A stretch of 64,000 bases of DNA from Ehretia macrophylla (taxonomy: Eukaryota; Streptophyta; Magnoliopsida; Boraginales; Ehretiaceae). Position 1 is the first letter of the stretch. Each line of letters starts with the position of its first letter. Positions 47,697 through 59,390 of the stretch are shown here, one piece after another. Both the position numbers and the translations under genes were made by a program. Below the pieces are notes generated by a model, which worked only from the letters and a program-made list of their open reading frames with translations, did not search any database and was not told where the DNA came from. The stretch covers positions 42,684,552 through 42,748,551 of the forward strand of contig CM075772.1 of assembly GCA_037974665.1 (NCBI GenBank). Reading direction: 5' to 3'.

Positions 47697-49171
47697 TGTT
47701 AGGAATCGTGCATGGTATTTAATAATTTTTTATAATTAAATAAAACGCAATAGAAACAATTAATACTTATGCATCCGTTCATGGCTAATTACGTAGATTA
47801 TAACATGCATAAATAATCAACTATTAATTACGCATAATAAGATTTAAGATTACCTTTCCATGATGACGAATCTATTGTAGGAATTGATCGAATCCAGAGC
47901 TCCCCAATTATGAAGCCTCCGAAAGTAACCACACGAGATTCAAGTCATCAATCAGCAAAACCCCCACTATGAATTTTAGAGAAAAATATTTTTTATGAAA
48001 ACATAGGATTTGTGCTAGCTTTTTTGTCTGTCATAGTTTTCTATTTATAGGAAACACTTGACATATTAGGGCTAGCATTTGGGTCAGTCCTAATTACTGA
48101 ATTTGGACTGATTAAATGATTGGACTAATATTCCAATCTAATCAGTCTAAGTCCAATTAAATATTAGACTCTTCTAACATTTAATTTATTTTCCTCCCTG
48201 ATTAATTCCGAATCTCTTTTATGTGTGACCTCTCGGGTTCATAATTAATTGGCAGCGAAATAATATTAATCCAATTAATATTTAATTAGAACTCTTCTAG
48301 TTTATTTCTTGCAAGTCGTGAGTGATACTTAGCAGTATATCACGACTACCCAACTAATAATGAAGTGAAATTCTACGAACCCTTTAGTAACAATTATGCA
48401 ATCAATTTCTTTTGTCTAAATTATCCCGATTGAGTCAGAGTCATGGATAGGGTCATCAAACTCTATTACTCAATTATATATCCAAATCTATTTAATCAGT
48501 AACTTATGAATAATACGTGGAACAACTTTCACTATTCTACCTCGACCAAGGATTTCTAGTTACTCGATTAATAGATCTCATAGGATCCCTAATTGACAGA
48601 TTTCATATCTACACGCACCTATCTCCATGCCGGAATAGATCGTAACCACTGAGTGCATTATCCAATCCTTGATGAGAATTAGCTTTATTGCACTAGCAAA
48701 TCACCTCACCCCTAACACAAGATAATTGTGGTATCTCATATCTAAGGACTAATTGCACAATTACACTATACAACGAATTATTGACCATTTCATGTAATTC
48801 GTTGTATTAACGGTCATGTCCAGTCACTTGTTCTCAACAAGCACTTATACATCTACCTTTACGACATGAGACTAATCGCCCAAATCAATATCTCATATTA
48901 TTTGGATGGTAGACTGCAATCCGATCTTTCTGGATAAATTAATGCCCAATTAATTTATCCTACGATCGAGGACTATTTTAGAATATATTTATAAATATAG
49001 ATTCTGTCACTTATATCCTTACTCTTAAGGATAGAATCTATAAATATCATTCTAAGGACTTTTATTTAAAATAATTAATCGCATTAATTGTATCTAAATA
49101 AACTGCCCGCATTAAATAAATAATATAATTATTATGTCCTAAAATTGGCATTTAGGGCATATAATTCAACA
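47697..49171 (-). repeat. 5' LTR of inner copia element (1475 bp)
   Basis: The plus-strand left end is TGTTAGGAATCGTGC and the right end is ATAATTCAACA, followed by the TAAAC duplication. It differs from the left LTR by frequent transitions and several small indels. Confidence 0.92.
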
Positions 49172-49176
49172 TAAAC

Positions 49177-49714
49177 ATCCTCCATAAGCTTGCCATGAAG
49201 AAAGGCATTAGACACGACCAACTACCTAACCTGCCACTGAGATTGCAATGCTAGAGACAAGACAATTTGAATCATCTGATTTTTAACCACTGGGCTGAAT
49301 GTCTCTTCATAATCTAACCCTTGTGTCTGATGAAAGCCTTTAGCTACTAATCGGGCTTTATAACGAGCAACTGCCATCATCATTCCTTTTTATTTTGAAC
49401 ACCTATTTACAGCCAATTGGGTGTCTAGAGTGTGGCAAAGGTTCCAAAGTCCAAGTTTGTTGATACTGTAAGACATTATATTCATCTTGCATAGCTCTTA
49501 CCCAATGAAGATTCTTGGCTGCCTCTTTGTAAGTTAATGGCTCAGTTAAAGGTGGAACAATACTTAACGTGGTAACAGTATAAACTTTGGGCTTAAGGGA
49601 GCCTATTTTCGAACTTGTAGTCATGGGATGAAGTGAAACAGGAGTAGAAGATGACGCATCAAGGGAGGGAGAAATAGGTCGTGTGCTTGAGTCTGCATTG
49701 ATAGTTGGACTCAA
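49177..49714 (-). pseudogene. Copia RT N-terminal part (outer element)
   Basis: On the minus strand, TYKEAAKNLHWVRAMQDEYN is followed by WTLEPLPHSRHPIGCK. After a frame break come [20 protein letters not shown] and TFSPVVK. The sequence ends exactly at the inner element's target site. Confidence 0.88.
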
Positions 49715-49788
49715 GTTAGGTTGAGGAGTTGATGAAGTGCAGGCAGTGTGTGATAGAGACTGATGGACAAGCTGTCATGGTGCTGTAT

Positions 49789-50790
49789 TTAGAGAAGTAG
49801 TAGGTGAGATATGTGATGTGACAGAATGAGAGGAGAGGACCGAGAGGATTTAAGAGTAAACTGAGGAAGAAATAGGTGGGATTGATAGGTGTTATTAGAT
49901 TGTTGAGCTGAGGGAAGTGTAGTAGCATTAGGCACTTTTGAAGCAAGAGGGAAAACATGTTCGATGAACTTAACATGTCGAGATATATAGACCTGGTTGG
50001 TGGAAAGATCAAGACACTTGTAGCCTTTTTTAGTAGAACAATACCCAATAAACACACAAGGATTGGACCTAAGTTCCAATTTATGACTAGTGTATGGTCT
50101 TAACCAGGGGAAACATAAACAACCAAAGACTTTTAGCAGAGTATAATCAGGTGGCACGGAATAAAGACACTCGTAAGATGTTCTATGATTCAGAATTGGT
50201 TTTGGTGTTCTATTAACTAAGTAATTGGCAGTTGCTAGAGTTTCTAGCCAATATGTACTAGGAAGATGAAACTAGTGCAAGAGAGCAACCCCCGTCTCTA
50301 TCCAGTGCATATACTTTCGTTCAGCTTTACCATTCTGTTGTAGGATATACGGACAAGTTGTTTGGTGAATGATACCTAATGTTTGCAAAAAATGTAAGAA
50401 TTTATGGTTTAGGTACTCTGTACCATTATCTGTTCTAAGGACCTTAATAGCAGAGTAAAATTGAGTCTTGATCATAGAAACAAAAGATTGAAAAAACTCA
50501 AACACATCAGCTTTAGATTTCAAAGGGTAAAGCCAGGAATATCAGGTATAGTCATCTAGGAAAACAACATAATATCTATAATGTTGTAACGAATCTGCTT
50601 TAGATGGTCCCCAAACATCGGAATGCACAAGTTCAAAGGGTTGTGTAGTTATAGTATTAGACAATGGAAAGGGCAGTCTATGTGCCTTTGCAGTTAAACA
50701 TGACTCACAGGCTAATCTTAGAGCTAAGAAGTCGTAAATGCAAAAGCTGAGCTTCAGAGATAGATGAGGCAGAGTGAAAACAACTGCGAA
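49789..50790 (-). pseudogene. Copia integrase region (outer element)
   Basis: Minus-strand motifs include RLACESCLTAKAHRLPFPL, VLRTDNGTEYLNHKF (second catalytic Asp) and ILQQNGKAERKYMHWIETGV. The C-terminal LLKVFGCLCFPWLRPYTSHKL and KLELRSNPCVFIGYCSTKKG follow. Frameshifts and stops split it. Confidence 0.88.
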
Positions 50791-50803
50791 CTTGTGGTTA
50801 GGC

Positions 50804-53800
50804 TGTAACGCCCTGATCCCTCACGGAACTGGGACTTCTATTATTCAAACTATTCTCAACCCAATTCCAAACCCCGGGCACGAAAATAGGAAAAAACGGA
50901 CAGAGTTTTTCCTTTTTATAAGACTAATCAAAATCCTGCAAGCAGCAAATAAAATCACACGAGCATGTAATCAAAATACAATAAAGTCTATCTTTAGCTA
51001 TTACATATCTCTACTCTATCAAATCACATAAATCCTTTAAATTGGTTTTCAATCCAACAAGTAGTACAAAATACATACAAGACTTCAAGGGATTTCAAAA
51101 CATAACAAAAATACACCAAGTTTCATCTTCACAAACAGCTTCCAACCACAGCAGGATAAGCAACCAACAGCACGACACACAAGGTAGTTATTCTAACTGC
51201 TCTTGTAACATTTTAAAATGAGAAATGAGTAACCAAAGTTACTCAGTGAGGGAGGTGATGCAATATGATATGCAACAAGGATAGTCATATATATAACACA
51301 AAGTAACAAGACTAGATAGACAAGTATTTAACCACATATAAAAAGAATACAGTTCCACTTTGTCTTCAATCACGAGTCACGAGCCAAGATCTTCAAACAA
51401 GTGCCAGCAAACCCTTACTTCTCCAAATTGGGGTACTCCGGATGTACCCCGATCCTACGATCCATATCTCCCGAGGTAGATCCATATGCCCCAACGAGGT
51501 GAACCACGCCTCTGGGGTAGGGGAGTATGCCTCAGCGAGAAGGGACTGGGAAACCATGGTAGCCGAGGGAGCACGGCAAGCCCGACGCCGCCCGTGTTAC
51601 TCAATACTATCATGCCCAAAAAAGTTGCGCAATCCCAAGTCAAGTCATGAGAGCCAAGATTATCAAATAACACATACGAGGGACGACAAAGTAGGCCGCC
51701 CTCACAATTAGTCACAATAACATGAAAAGACTTAAGAGAACAAGTAAAATAATACATATAAACTTTAACAATAACTAAATAATTCAATTTAGAAATAATA
51801 AATCAAGTTAAGATGCACAGAAGAGATGAAAAATCCCTCCCCTTCACCAGGTAGCTGAAGGATACAAGAACTAGCGTTAGTCTACTTTCAACACCTTGGA
51901 TTGGCCCAATGGATCAACCCTAGCATGTAATAGAACATATACTTATCACAAAGAATCTCCTAGAGACATTCGTAACCAACACAATAAAATCACATTAATG
52001 GCTCAACTCACAAACTTCTCCAAGTAGATAAACAATCCACACAAGCGTAGTTAATTATTAGTTGACCAATTTCAAGACACTAACATGTAATAAGAACAGT
52101 ACAACCATATAGACATGATATAACATATTCTCACATAATACAATGCAAGTAACTTTAAATCATTTCTTTGATCTTGCAATTGACATTTACTACACTAGAA
52201 TTCTAACTGCCTAAGTAATGAATCATTTTACCTCATATCAACAAAAAGTGACTACACTTTAAACTTATAATATAATGCAATTATCATGTACCTCTCATTC
52301 TCTAGCATGCATTTAACTCATTAATGCCCTCATATATAGTTACAATTTAGAAGTAATATAACAATACAATCAAAATATGCCCATATCCCAACAAGGTAGC
52401 TAAGCAACTCAAATCACAAACCTCACCAATAGGGTTTACACATGCTATACAAATGCATATAAACACCTAATCAATCAATTAGAAAGCAATCTCCAACATT
52501 TAATTAAACTTTAACACAATTTCTCCTTTGACAACTAAGCAATCTTACTTACATACGAGATTCAAGGTTCTAACCCAAAAATAGGCAAACAACTTATCTT
52601 TTCCTACAACCTTCTCAAATAGCTCAATTACACTTTAGATAATCATATAAGTACATAATAACACATCTTCAAGCACTATACACATCAAAGTAGCCAAATA
52701 CGACTTTTCCCCTTTCTTTAGCCAAGTTTTTCTTCTCTTATGTGCATTTCAAAGTTACAAAATCACAACCTAACCATACTACATTCCTAATTAAGCCAAA
52801 ATACACCTATCAAGACCATGAAAACCCGTTTTAGAAGTAAAAGCTCGGGAAGGCCCCAAGCGGGTTTTAACTACAACTAACCTATTCGAACCCCAAATTC
52901 ATGCAACAAAAGCACCAAAAGTACTTTCATGCCCCAAGGATGCCTATTCCAAAGCCTAAACGTGCCCGGATTACATTTCGCGAAAAACTCCCTTTTTAAA
53001 AGTTAGCTAATACTAGCATTCGTGGAACTTCTCTTTCTCTTGATTCACTAGATGGCAAGTAACTATGTCTAATTCAATTAAGCATTCACACATAACCACC
53101 ATTCATCACCATTAAGCTTCTTACTACCTAAAATTTCTCATTATTCACTAGAGCCAACCATCAAGGCATCATAAACCTATAGCAAGATAAGTTGAAATTC
53201 TAGTTTACATTGGCTTGAATTTGTGGCTTTTGTTACCAGCATAATTGTTCTCCAAAAACTCTGAAACTCCACAGAAATGTAGTTCATCAAATGTAGATGG
53301 GTTTAGCCTCAAACGGATCTCATTTCGGAGTTATATTCAATGAGATATGACCTCCACAAAATCATCACGCAATCTGCCCTGCACCAGCGATTTTTCCCAG
53401 ACAAATTTCGAAAATGGCAAAATCGGAGGGTCAAAACGTTAGAATTAGGCTTAGCACTAGAAATGCACATTTGCTCTAAACTGCCTAATCTAGCTACTGT
53501 ACAAATTTCGTTAATCTTTGATTACTATGTCAAAAGTGCTCTAGAAGTCACTGGCAGTGCACAGTTCAGAATTACTCTTTTGCACTACTCTACTTTTAGC
53601 TATATTTCCTTGCTTCTTGAGTTAAATTAAGCATCATATTGACTTATAGTTAGCATATGCCACTCATCAACCTCACTTAGAACATCTATCAAACACTTGG
53701 CCTACATAATTAACTATTACTAACAAACATTCACTTCAACTACAACTACTAAAACCGCACATTAGTTTGGCGCCATAAAAATATTTTAGGCTCTAATCAA

Positions 53801-54780
53801 GGTTTAACAACTCCTAAATTACACTTAAAAAGCAATAGAATAAGCTAGAACATAAGGATTTACAATTCACTTTTTTTTTACTATTCATCATCTTCAACCT
53901 GTCAACTACCAATTAATCTTCAACTACACATGTAAACGAAGCTTAAAATATTGTTCTACACCATCTCTAGCTAGCATTTGAGGTATTAGAAGCATTATAT
54001 CATCAAATATCAACAATTACAAAATTTCTCTACAACTAGAAATCAAGAGAAATGCACATTAAAAGCTTCCATCACCTTGCACAAGCTAGGAATGGATGAA
54101 AATTAGCTAAAGATCACTCCAATTCTTGCTAAAATGGCTGAAAATTGAAGAAAATCACATGCCCTAGCTTTTCTTCTCTTAACCGTTTCTCTCTTTCTCT
54201 CTTTCTCTCTTTCTCTTTTCTGCTTCTAGACATTTTTTTTCCTCTTTGTTTTTGTGTTGTCTAACTAATATGTATATGTATAAATATATAATAGGTAGAT
54301 AGTTATATTAGATAATGGGTTGGACTAAAATAAAATATAATTGGGCTAAACAACAAGGTAGAAATCTAATTTAAAAAAACTAAAGGCCCAAAACAACTAA
54401 AATATTACTATTTACTCGGGGACACTAAAGATAATTAATTTCCCGACACTCCCGATATGCTATGCACATAGCACGATGATCGAACGGTTATATAAATGAT
54501 ATGGAATGTAAGAAAAATAAGTAATTCAAAAAAAAAATAGAAACATAAAATTTTCATGTCGGGCTTGAGTTATTTAAGCAATTAATAGAAAATAATAGAA
54601 TCTAGCACTTAAATACAAAAGAATAAATTTCAACAATTATAAAATTAAGATAGTTACCTTATTTAATTTTTATTAAACTCTATTTGCATGTATTTCAAAA
54701 ATATAATAAATAGTGCAATTAATGAATGAATTGAATTAAGTTATTCACATAATTATGAATAAAATTTTGAAGTAACATAT
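50804..54780. mobile_element. Insertion in outer copia: probable solo long LTR (about 4 kb)
   Basis: This block separates the copia protease from its integrase and has no coding capacity. It begins TGTAACGCCCTGATCC at 50804. A plausible other end is ...GAAGTAACA near 54777, giving the short inverted ends TGTAAC/GTTACA typical of gypsy LTRs. A GC-rich stretch at 51430-51600 and a pyrimidine tract near 54190-54230 are internal. I found no internal domain, no second LTR copy and no matching 5-bp duplication, so the right border and the class are uncertain. Confidence 0.45.
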
Positions 54781-56199
54781 TAATATATGCAAATATGTAC
54801 TGTATACTATATGCTGCGTCTGGGCTATTATATGGGCTATGGAGATACTCTGTGGAAGAGTGTATAAACCATTCTTACAGAGGCCATTGAATAGGACTTG
54901 CTTGGTGGAACTGGTCAGGATAAGCACCTCATTGGAGTTAAACAGAAGAGTAACATCATTATCAGTGGCCAACTTGGATACAGAGAGTAAATTAGATGAA
55001 ATTTTTGGCACAAACAAAACACTTTGTAGCTGTAGATTAGAAGAAGGAAAAGATATAGTACCGGCTCCTATGTGAGTGATTGGGAAATTAGAGCCATTTC
55101 CTACTGAGACAGCATCAGTGCTTTCATAGGATTGATAGGATGCAAGACGAGCCAAATCATTCGTGACGTGAGAGTTAGCACCCGAATCTAAATACCAGGC
55201 GGCATCTAGTACAGAAGGAGCTTGAAAATAGGCTGCTAAGGCTTGTTTGCCAGTCTGATTGCTTGTGTACTTAGAATTATCAAACCTATGCCAACAATTG
55301 AGAGCAATGTGGTTAGGTTTTGCACAAATCTGACAATATACCTTCTGCGAGGCATCAGTAGGCTTTGACTGTGGATGCTGAATATATTGAGCATTGGAAT
55401 AGCCTTGTGAATTATAGCCTCCAGCCATTCCACCTCTGTGATTTCCTCTACCACCTCTATTATTAGAATTTCGACCTTTGTCATGTTGTGAATTAGAGTT
55501 AAAGTTACGATGTGCATTTAGAGCAGAGTGAAGATCTCCAGACGTAACATCATGTGTAGCCACTGAATTAATAGATTGAAGATGAAGTTCTTCAGAGATG
55601 AGTAAACTTGAGACTTCAGAAATCGTAACTGGATCTTTGCGAACACGAATTGACTCGTACTCTGCTGGTAAACCTTTGAGAATATATAGAACAAGATCAT
55701 CTTCGTCGATTGTTGTAGAAACACTAGCAAGGCTATTGGTGAGAGCTTTCACCTGATCGAGATATGATTGCATGCTCTGCGAACCTTTTCTGAGTGTATA
55801 GAGCTTCATCTTCAATTGATAAAGATGAATTCGAGAGAGAGATTGAAAGCGCTCTTCTAAGGCAGTCCAAATCTCTGCGAAGGTTGTAAGGTGTAGGATT
55901 TGAGGTTGTACGGTAGAATAAATTGATGCACAGAGGCAAGATTGCAAGTGCTGATCAATCATCATCCACTGATCATATTCTGGATTTGGCTCAATTGTAC
56001 CGTCTGCTTTCTTGAGCTTTGATGGCGGACAGGGATGAGCACTAGTAACATGATCGAGAAGACGATGTGGTTTTAGAATTCGTTGTAATTGAGCTCGCCA
56101 TAGGTTGTAATTAGAGTTATTGAGTTGTACTCGAGCCAGAGAACTCCAATTTTGAATCAACAATTTAAGGCTAAAAGGTAGTTCAGCTTCATCCGCCAT
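54745..56199 (-). pseudogene. Copia gag-protease (outer element)
   Basis: The ORF gives 484 residues from the ATG at 56199. The gag part has YNLWRAQLQRIL (31-42) and WTALEERFQSLSRIHLYQLK (111-130), characteristic of copia gag. A Gly/Arg/Asn-rich linker (240-262) precedes the CCHC zinc knuckle (CQICAKPNHIALNC, 289-302). The protease has AAWYLDSGANSHVTND with catalytic DSGA at 338-341. The last 25-30 residues (from about 54790 downward) are not copia-like and run into the inserted block. The gag part itself is intact, so only the downstream pol is broken. Confidence 0.9.
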
Positions 56200-56288
56200 T
56201 GTTGAAAGCTTGTGAAGCTATAAAAAAAAAAAAAAAAATTCATAGTGAAAAGAGAGAAGGATCGAGAAGACAGTTAAGTCTTGTAGAA

Positions 56289-56302
56289 GGCTCTAGATAC
56301 CA
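56289..56302 (-). promoter_or_regulatory. Primer binding site of outer copia element
   Basis: TGGTATCTAGAGCC directly follows the LTR end on the minus strand and matches the initiator tRNA-Met site with one inserted base. Confidence 0.85.
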
Positions 56303-56525
56303 TGATGAATTTGAGAAAAGAGAAAATATCATTTGTGTAATTGTGAAAAAATGATTTCATTACTGATTCAGATATACATGTATGATATTTATAGGGTACA
56401 ATTGAATCACGTATTCTAATTCTAGCTGTACATGAGCTAAACTGATCTTAAATTTCCTAGGGATTTATACTGTGCATGTGAGTCTTTTTTCCTCATTTGA
56501 AACTGAGCTGGAGCTTCTCTTATCA
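56303..56525 (-). repeat. 5' LTR of outer copia element (223 bp)
   Basis: It begins TGATGAATTTGAGAAAAGAG and ends CTTCTCTTATCA on the plus strand, followed by CAAAT. By eye, it has about nine substitutions and one 11-base indel against 38923-39156. Confidence 0.92.
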
Positions 56526-57493
56526 CAAATGCACATTTCGACAGAAAATCAAAATTGTGGTGAGGAGGTCACCATAATAAGAGTCTCTCAAGAAAATGGT
56601 GGAGGAAATTAATTGTTCTATGTCTTGATAATAAAAAATGATCATTGAATGCCAACGTTAAGATATCTTATCGACAAAACTATCGGATATAGATAAAATC
56701 ACTATACTATGTTAAGTTTATGGCTAAAAATCTTAAAATTATAAAAATAACAATATAATATGTATATTTAAATTTGATATTAACCTTGTTTAAGTATCTC
56801 CTAAGCAAAAAAGGGTATCGTAGAAAATACTGATAAGTAATATCGAGAAAAGGGACGTGAAATAGTTAAAAATAATAAATCATTCTACTCAAAATATACA
56901 TGTCAAAGAGACATGATATATATTAAAAATACTCTACTTTCAGAATATCGTGCTTAGAAAACAAAAACTAATTATAACTTAAAATTAAAGTGTTAGATAT
57001 ATCAAATATTAAAAAAAGAAAAATAAAAAAAAACCTCATAACAGATTGCTATTAACAATACCCTCAAAGTTCTTCTGTATTTTCAAAACAGTATTTTTTA
57101 TACTAGCTAATATCAACCTTTATTATCGGGTCTTTATAATTATTAGAATATATATTTCTCCCTACATAGAAAAATTATAAATTCCTAACTACCATATAAA
57201 ATTGCAGGTTACTCCACTTGATACCAAATTTGTATCTTAACATTTTTAAATGCTCAATCTGTTTCTTAGCATTTTAGAAGGTTCTTTTGCTCCAAACAGT
57301 TGCCCTGTGTGGAAGTGTCTCCAAAAACAGTTATTTTTGTTTTGAAAAAATAAAAAAAAATTATTTGGCGTAAATTTTTTTTGTGATTGCTTTGAAAACT
57401 AACTTTGTTTATTTATTTTCTATTAGCCGCTTTTTTCAGCCGGTAGCCCTGTACCTTATTCTATTTCTCACTAGCCAAGAAAATATCATTTGG
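56526..57493. other. Intergenic, nothing recognised
   Basis: AT-rich unique sequence. The bases from 56531 continue the target-site flank of the copia nest. Confidence 0.5.
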
Positions 57494-58627
<1,134 letters not shown>

Positions 58628-58728
58628 AAAAAATATATTTTCAAAAATAAGAAAATGAAAACACATTTTAGATGTTTTCGTATATTCTTATTCTCCCTCT
58701 AAACACTCGCGGCATCTATCCCCTTTGA

Positions 58729-59100
58729 GGTGCGTCATTCTCAGTCCACTGGCAGCAACACGCTTCACCCATCTTTAATGACAGGCACACATTCTTCATG
58801 ATCAACCCAATAGACATGTTTCAGTTCACTCAGCCCAATCCTCCATGTCGTTCCAGTCCATAACCTACATATCCAATCTGCAAACGCATACCAATACCCC
58901 CTAACCCATCCCCTATATCCTCGACTATTAACTCAATCATGGAAATTCCAAGCCCACCCCATAGCCCACCTTCTTCCAGCCCACCCGTTATAAACACACC
59001 CCACGACCAACCTAATAGCCCAAGCAACCCAAGAGTAATATTAGATACCACTATATTTTTATCTCCAATTATATCACATCTTATATGGATGCTTACTTAG
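58729..59100 (+). pseudogene. Decayed proline/serine-rich coding remnant
   Basis: One plus-strand frame of 123 codons has a single internal stop (TAA, 58861-58863). It reads SVHWQQHASPIFNDRHTFF, then after the stop a Pro/Ser-rich part (IPSPPHSPPSSSPPV). I do not recognise the family. A Pro-rich linker would fit a LINE ORF1 end, and a LINE RNase H remnant lies just downstream on the other strand. It may also be chance. Confidence 0.3.
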
Positions 59101-59221
59101 CATATTAAAAATGAAAATAGTTGGTATACATCAATGCTCTTCTCCTAATTCAACATTTTTCTTTGTCATAATACCACATAATTTCATACAAAAATAGTTA
59201 ATCAACTCTAATTGCTCTGAG

Positions 59222-59383
59222 GTTATTATAAGATATAACAGAAAGTGCAAAAGACAAAATCAATCTAGAAGAAGTAAACCATAAATGCTTAGCCATCCAA
59301 TCTGTCACAACATTTGCCTGCCTTGGAATATGCTTGATGCAGGAAGATTGGAGGGTGGACAAATAGGTTCTAATATCAGTGAC
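59222..59383 (-). pseudogene. RNase H-like (RVT_3) fragment of a non-LTR element
   Basis: The minus-strand frame contains RTYLSTLQSSCIKHIPRQAN followed by VVTDWMAKHL, matching the end of plant RVT_3 RNase H domains (H..R.aN.vAD.lAk). An in-frame stop lies just upstream (59384-59386). Only about 50 residues remain. Confidence 0.65.
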
Positions 59384-59390
59384 TCACTTG

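Larger units (their letters stand above)
40317..49171 (-). mobile_element. Ty1/copia LTR retrotransposon (inner), nested in the outer RT
   Basis: LTRs are at 40317-41771 and 47697-49171. TAAAC flanks it exactly at 40312-40316 and 49172-49176. The outer element's reading frame becomes continuous if this block and one TAAAC copy are removed. The primer binding site TGGTATCATAGCCA (minus, 47682-47695) adjoins the right LTR. The polypurine tract AAGTAGGGGAT (minus, about 41772-41782) adjoins the left LTR. The interior is decayed copia pol. Confidence 0.92.
38923..56525 (-). mobile_element. Ty1/copia LTR retrotransposon (outer), split by two insertions
   Basis: The ends are LTRs at 38923-39156 and 56303-56525, each TG...CA on the plus strand. 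CAAAT flanks the element exactly at 38918-38922 and 56526-56530. A tRNA-iMet-type primer binding site directly follows the right LTR, so the element reads on the minus strand. In that direction it has gag-protease (56199 down to about 54790), an insertion, integrase (about 50760-49790), the first part of RT (49714-49177), a second insertion, then the rest of RT and RNase H (40311-39170). Without the insertions it would be about 4.8 kb, normal for copia. Several stops and frameshifts make it inactive. Confidence 0.93.
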
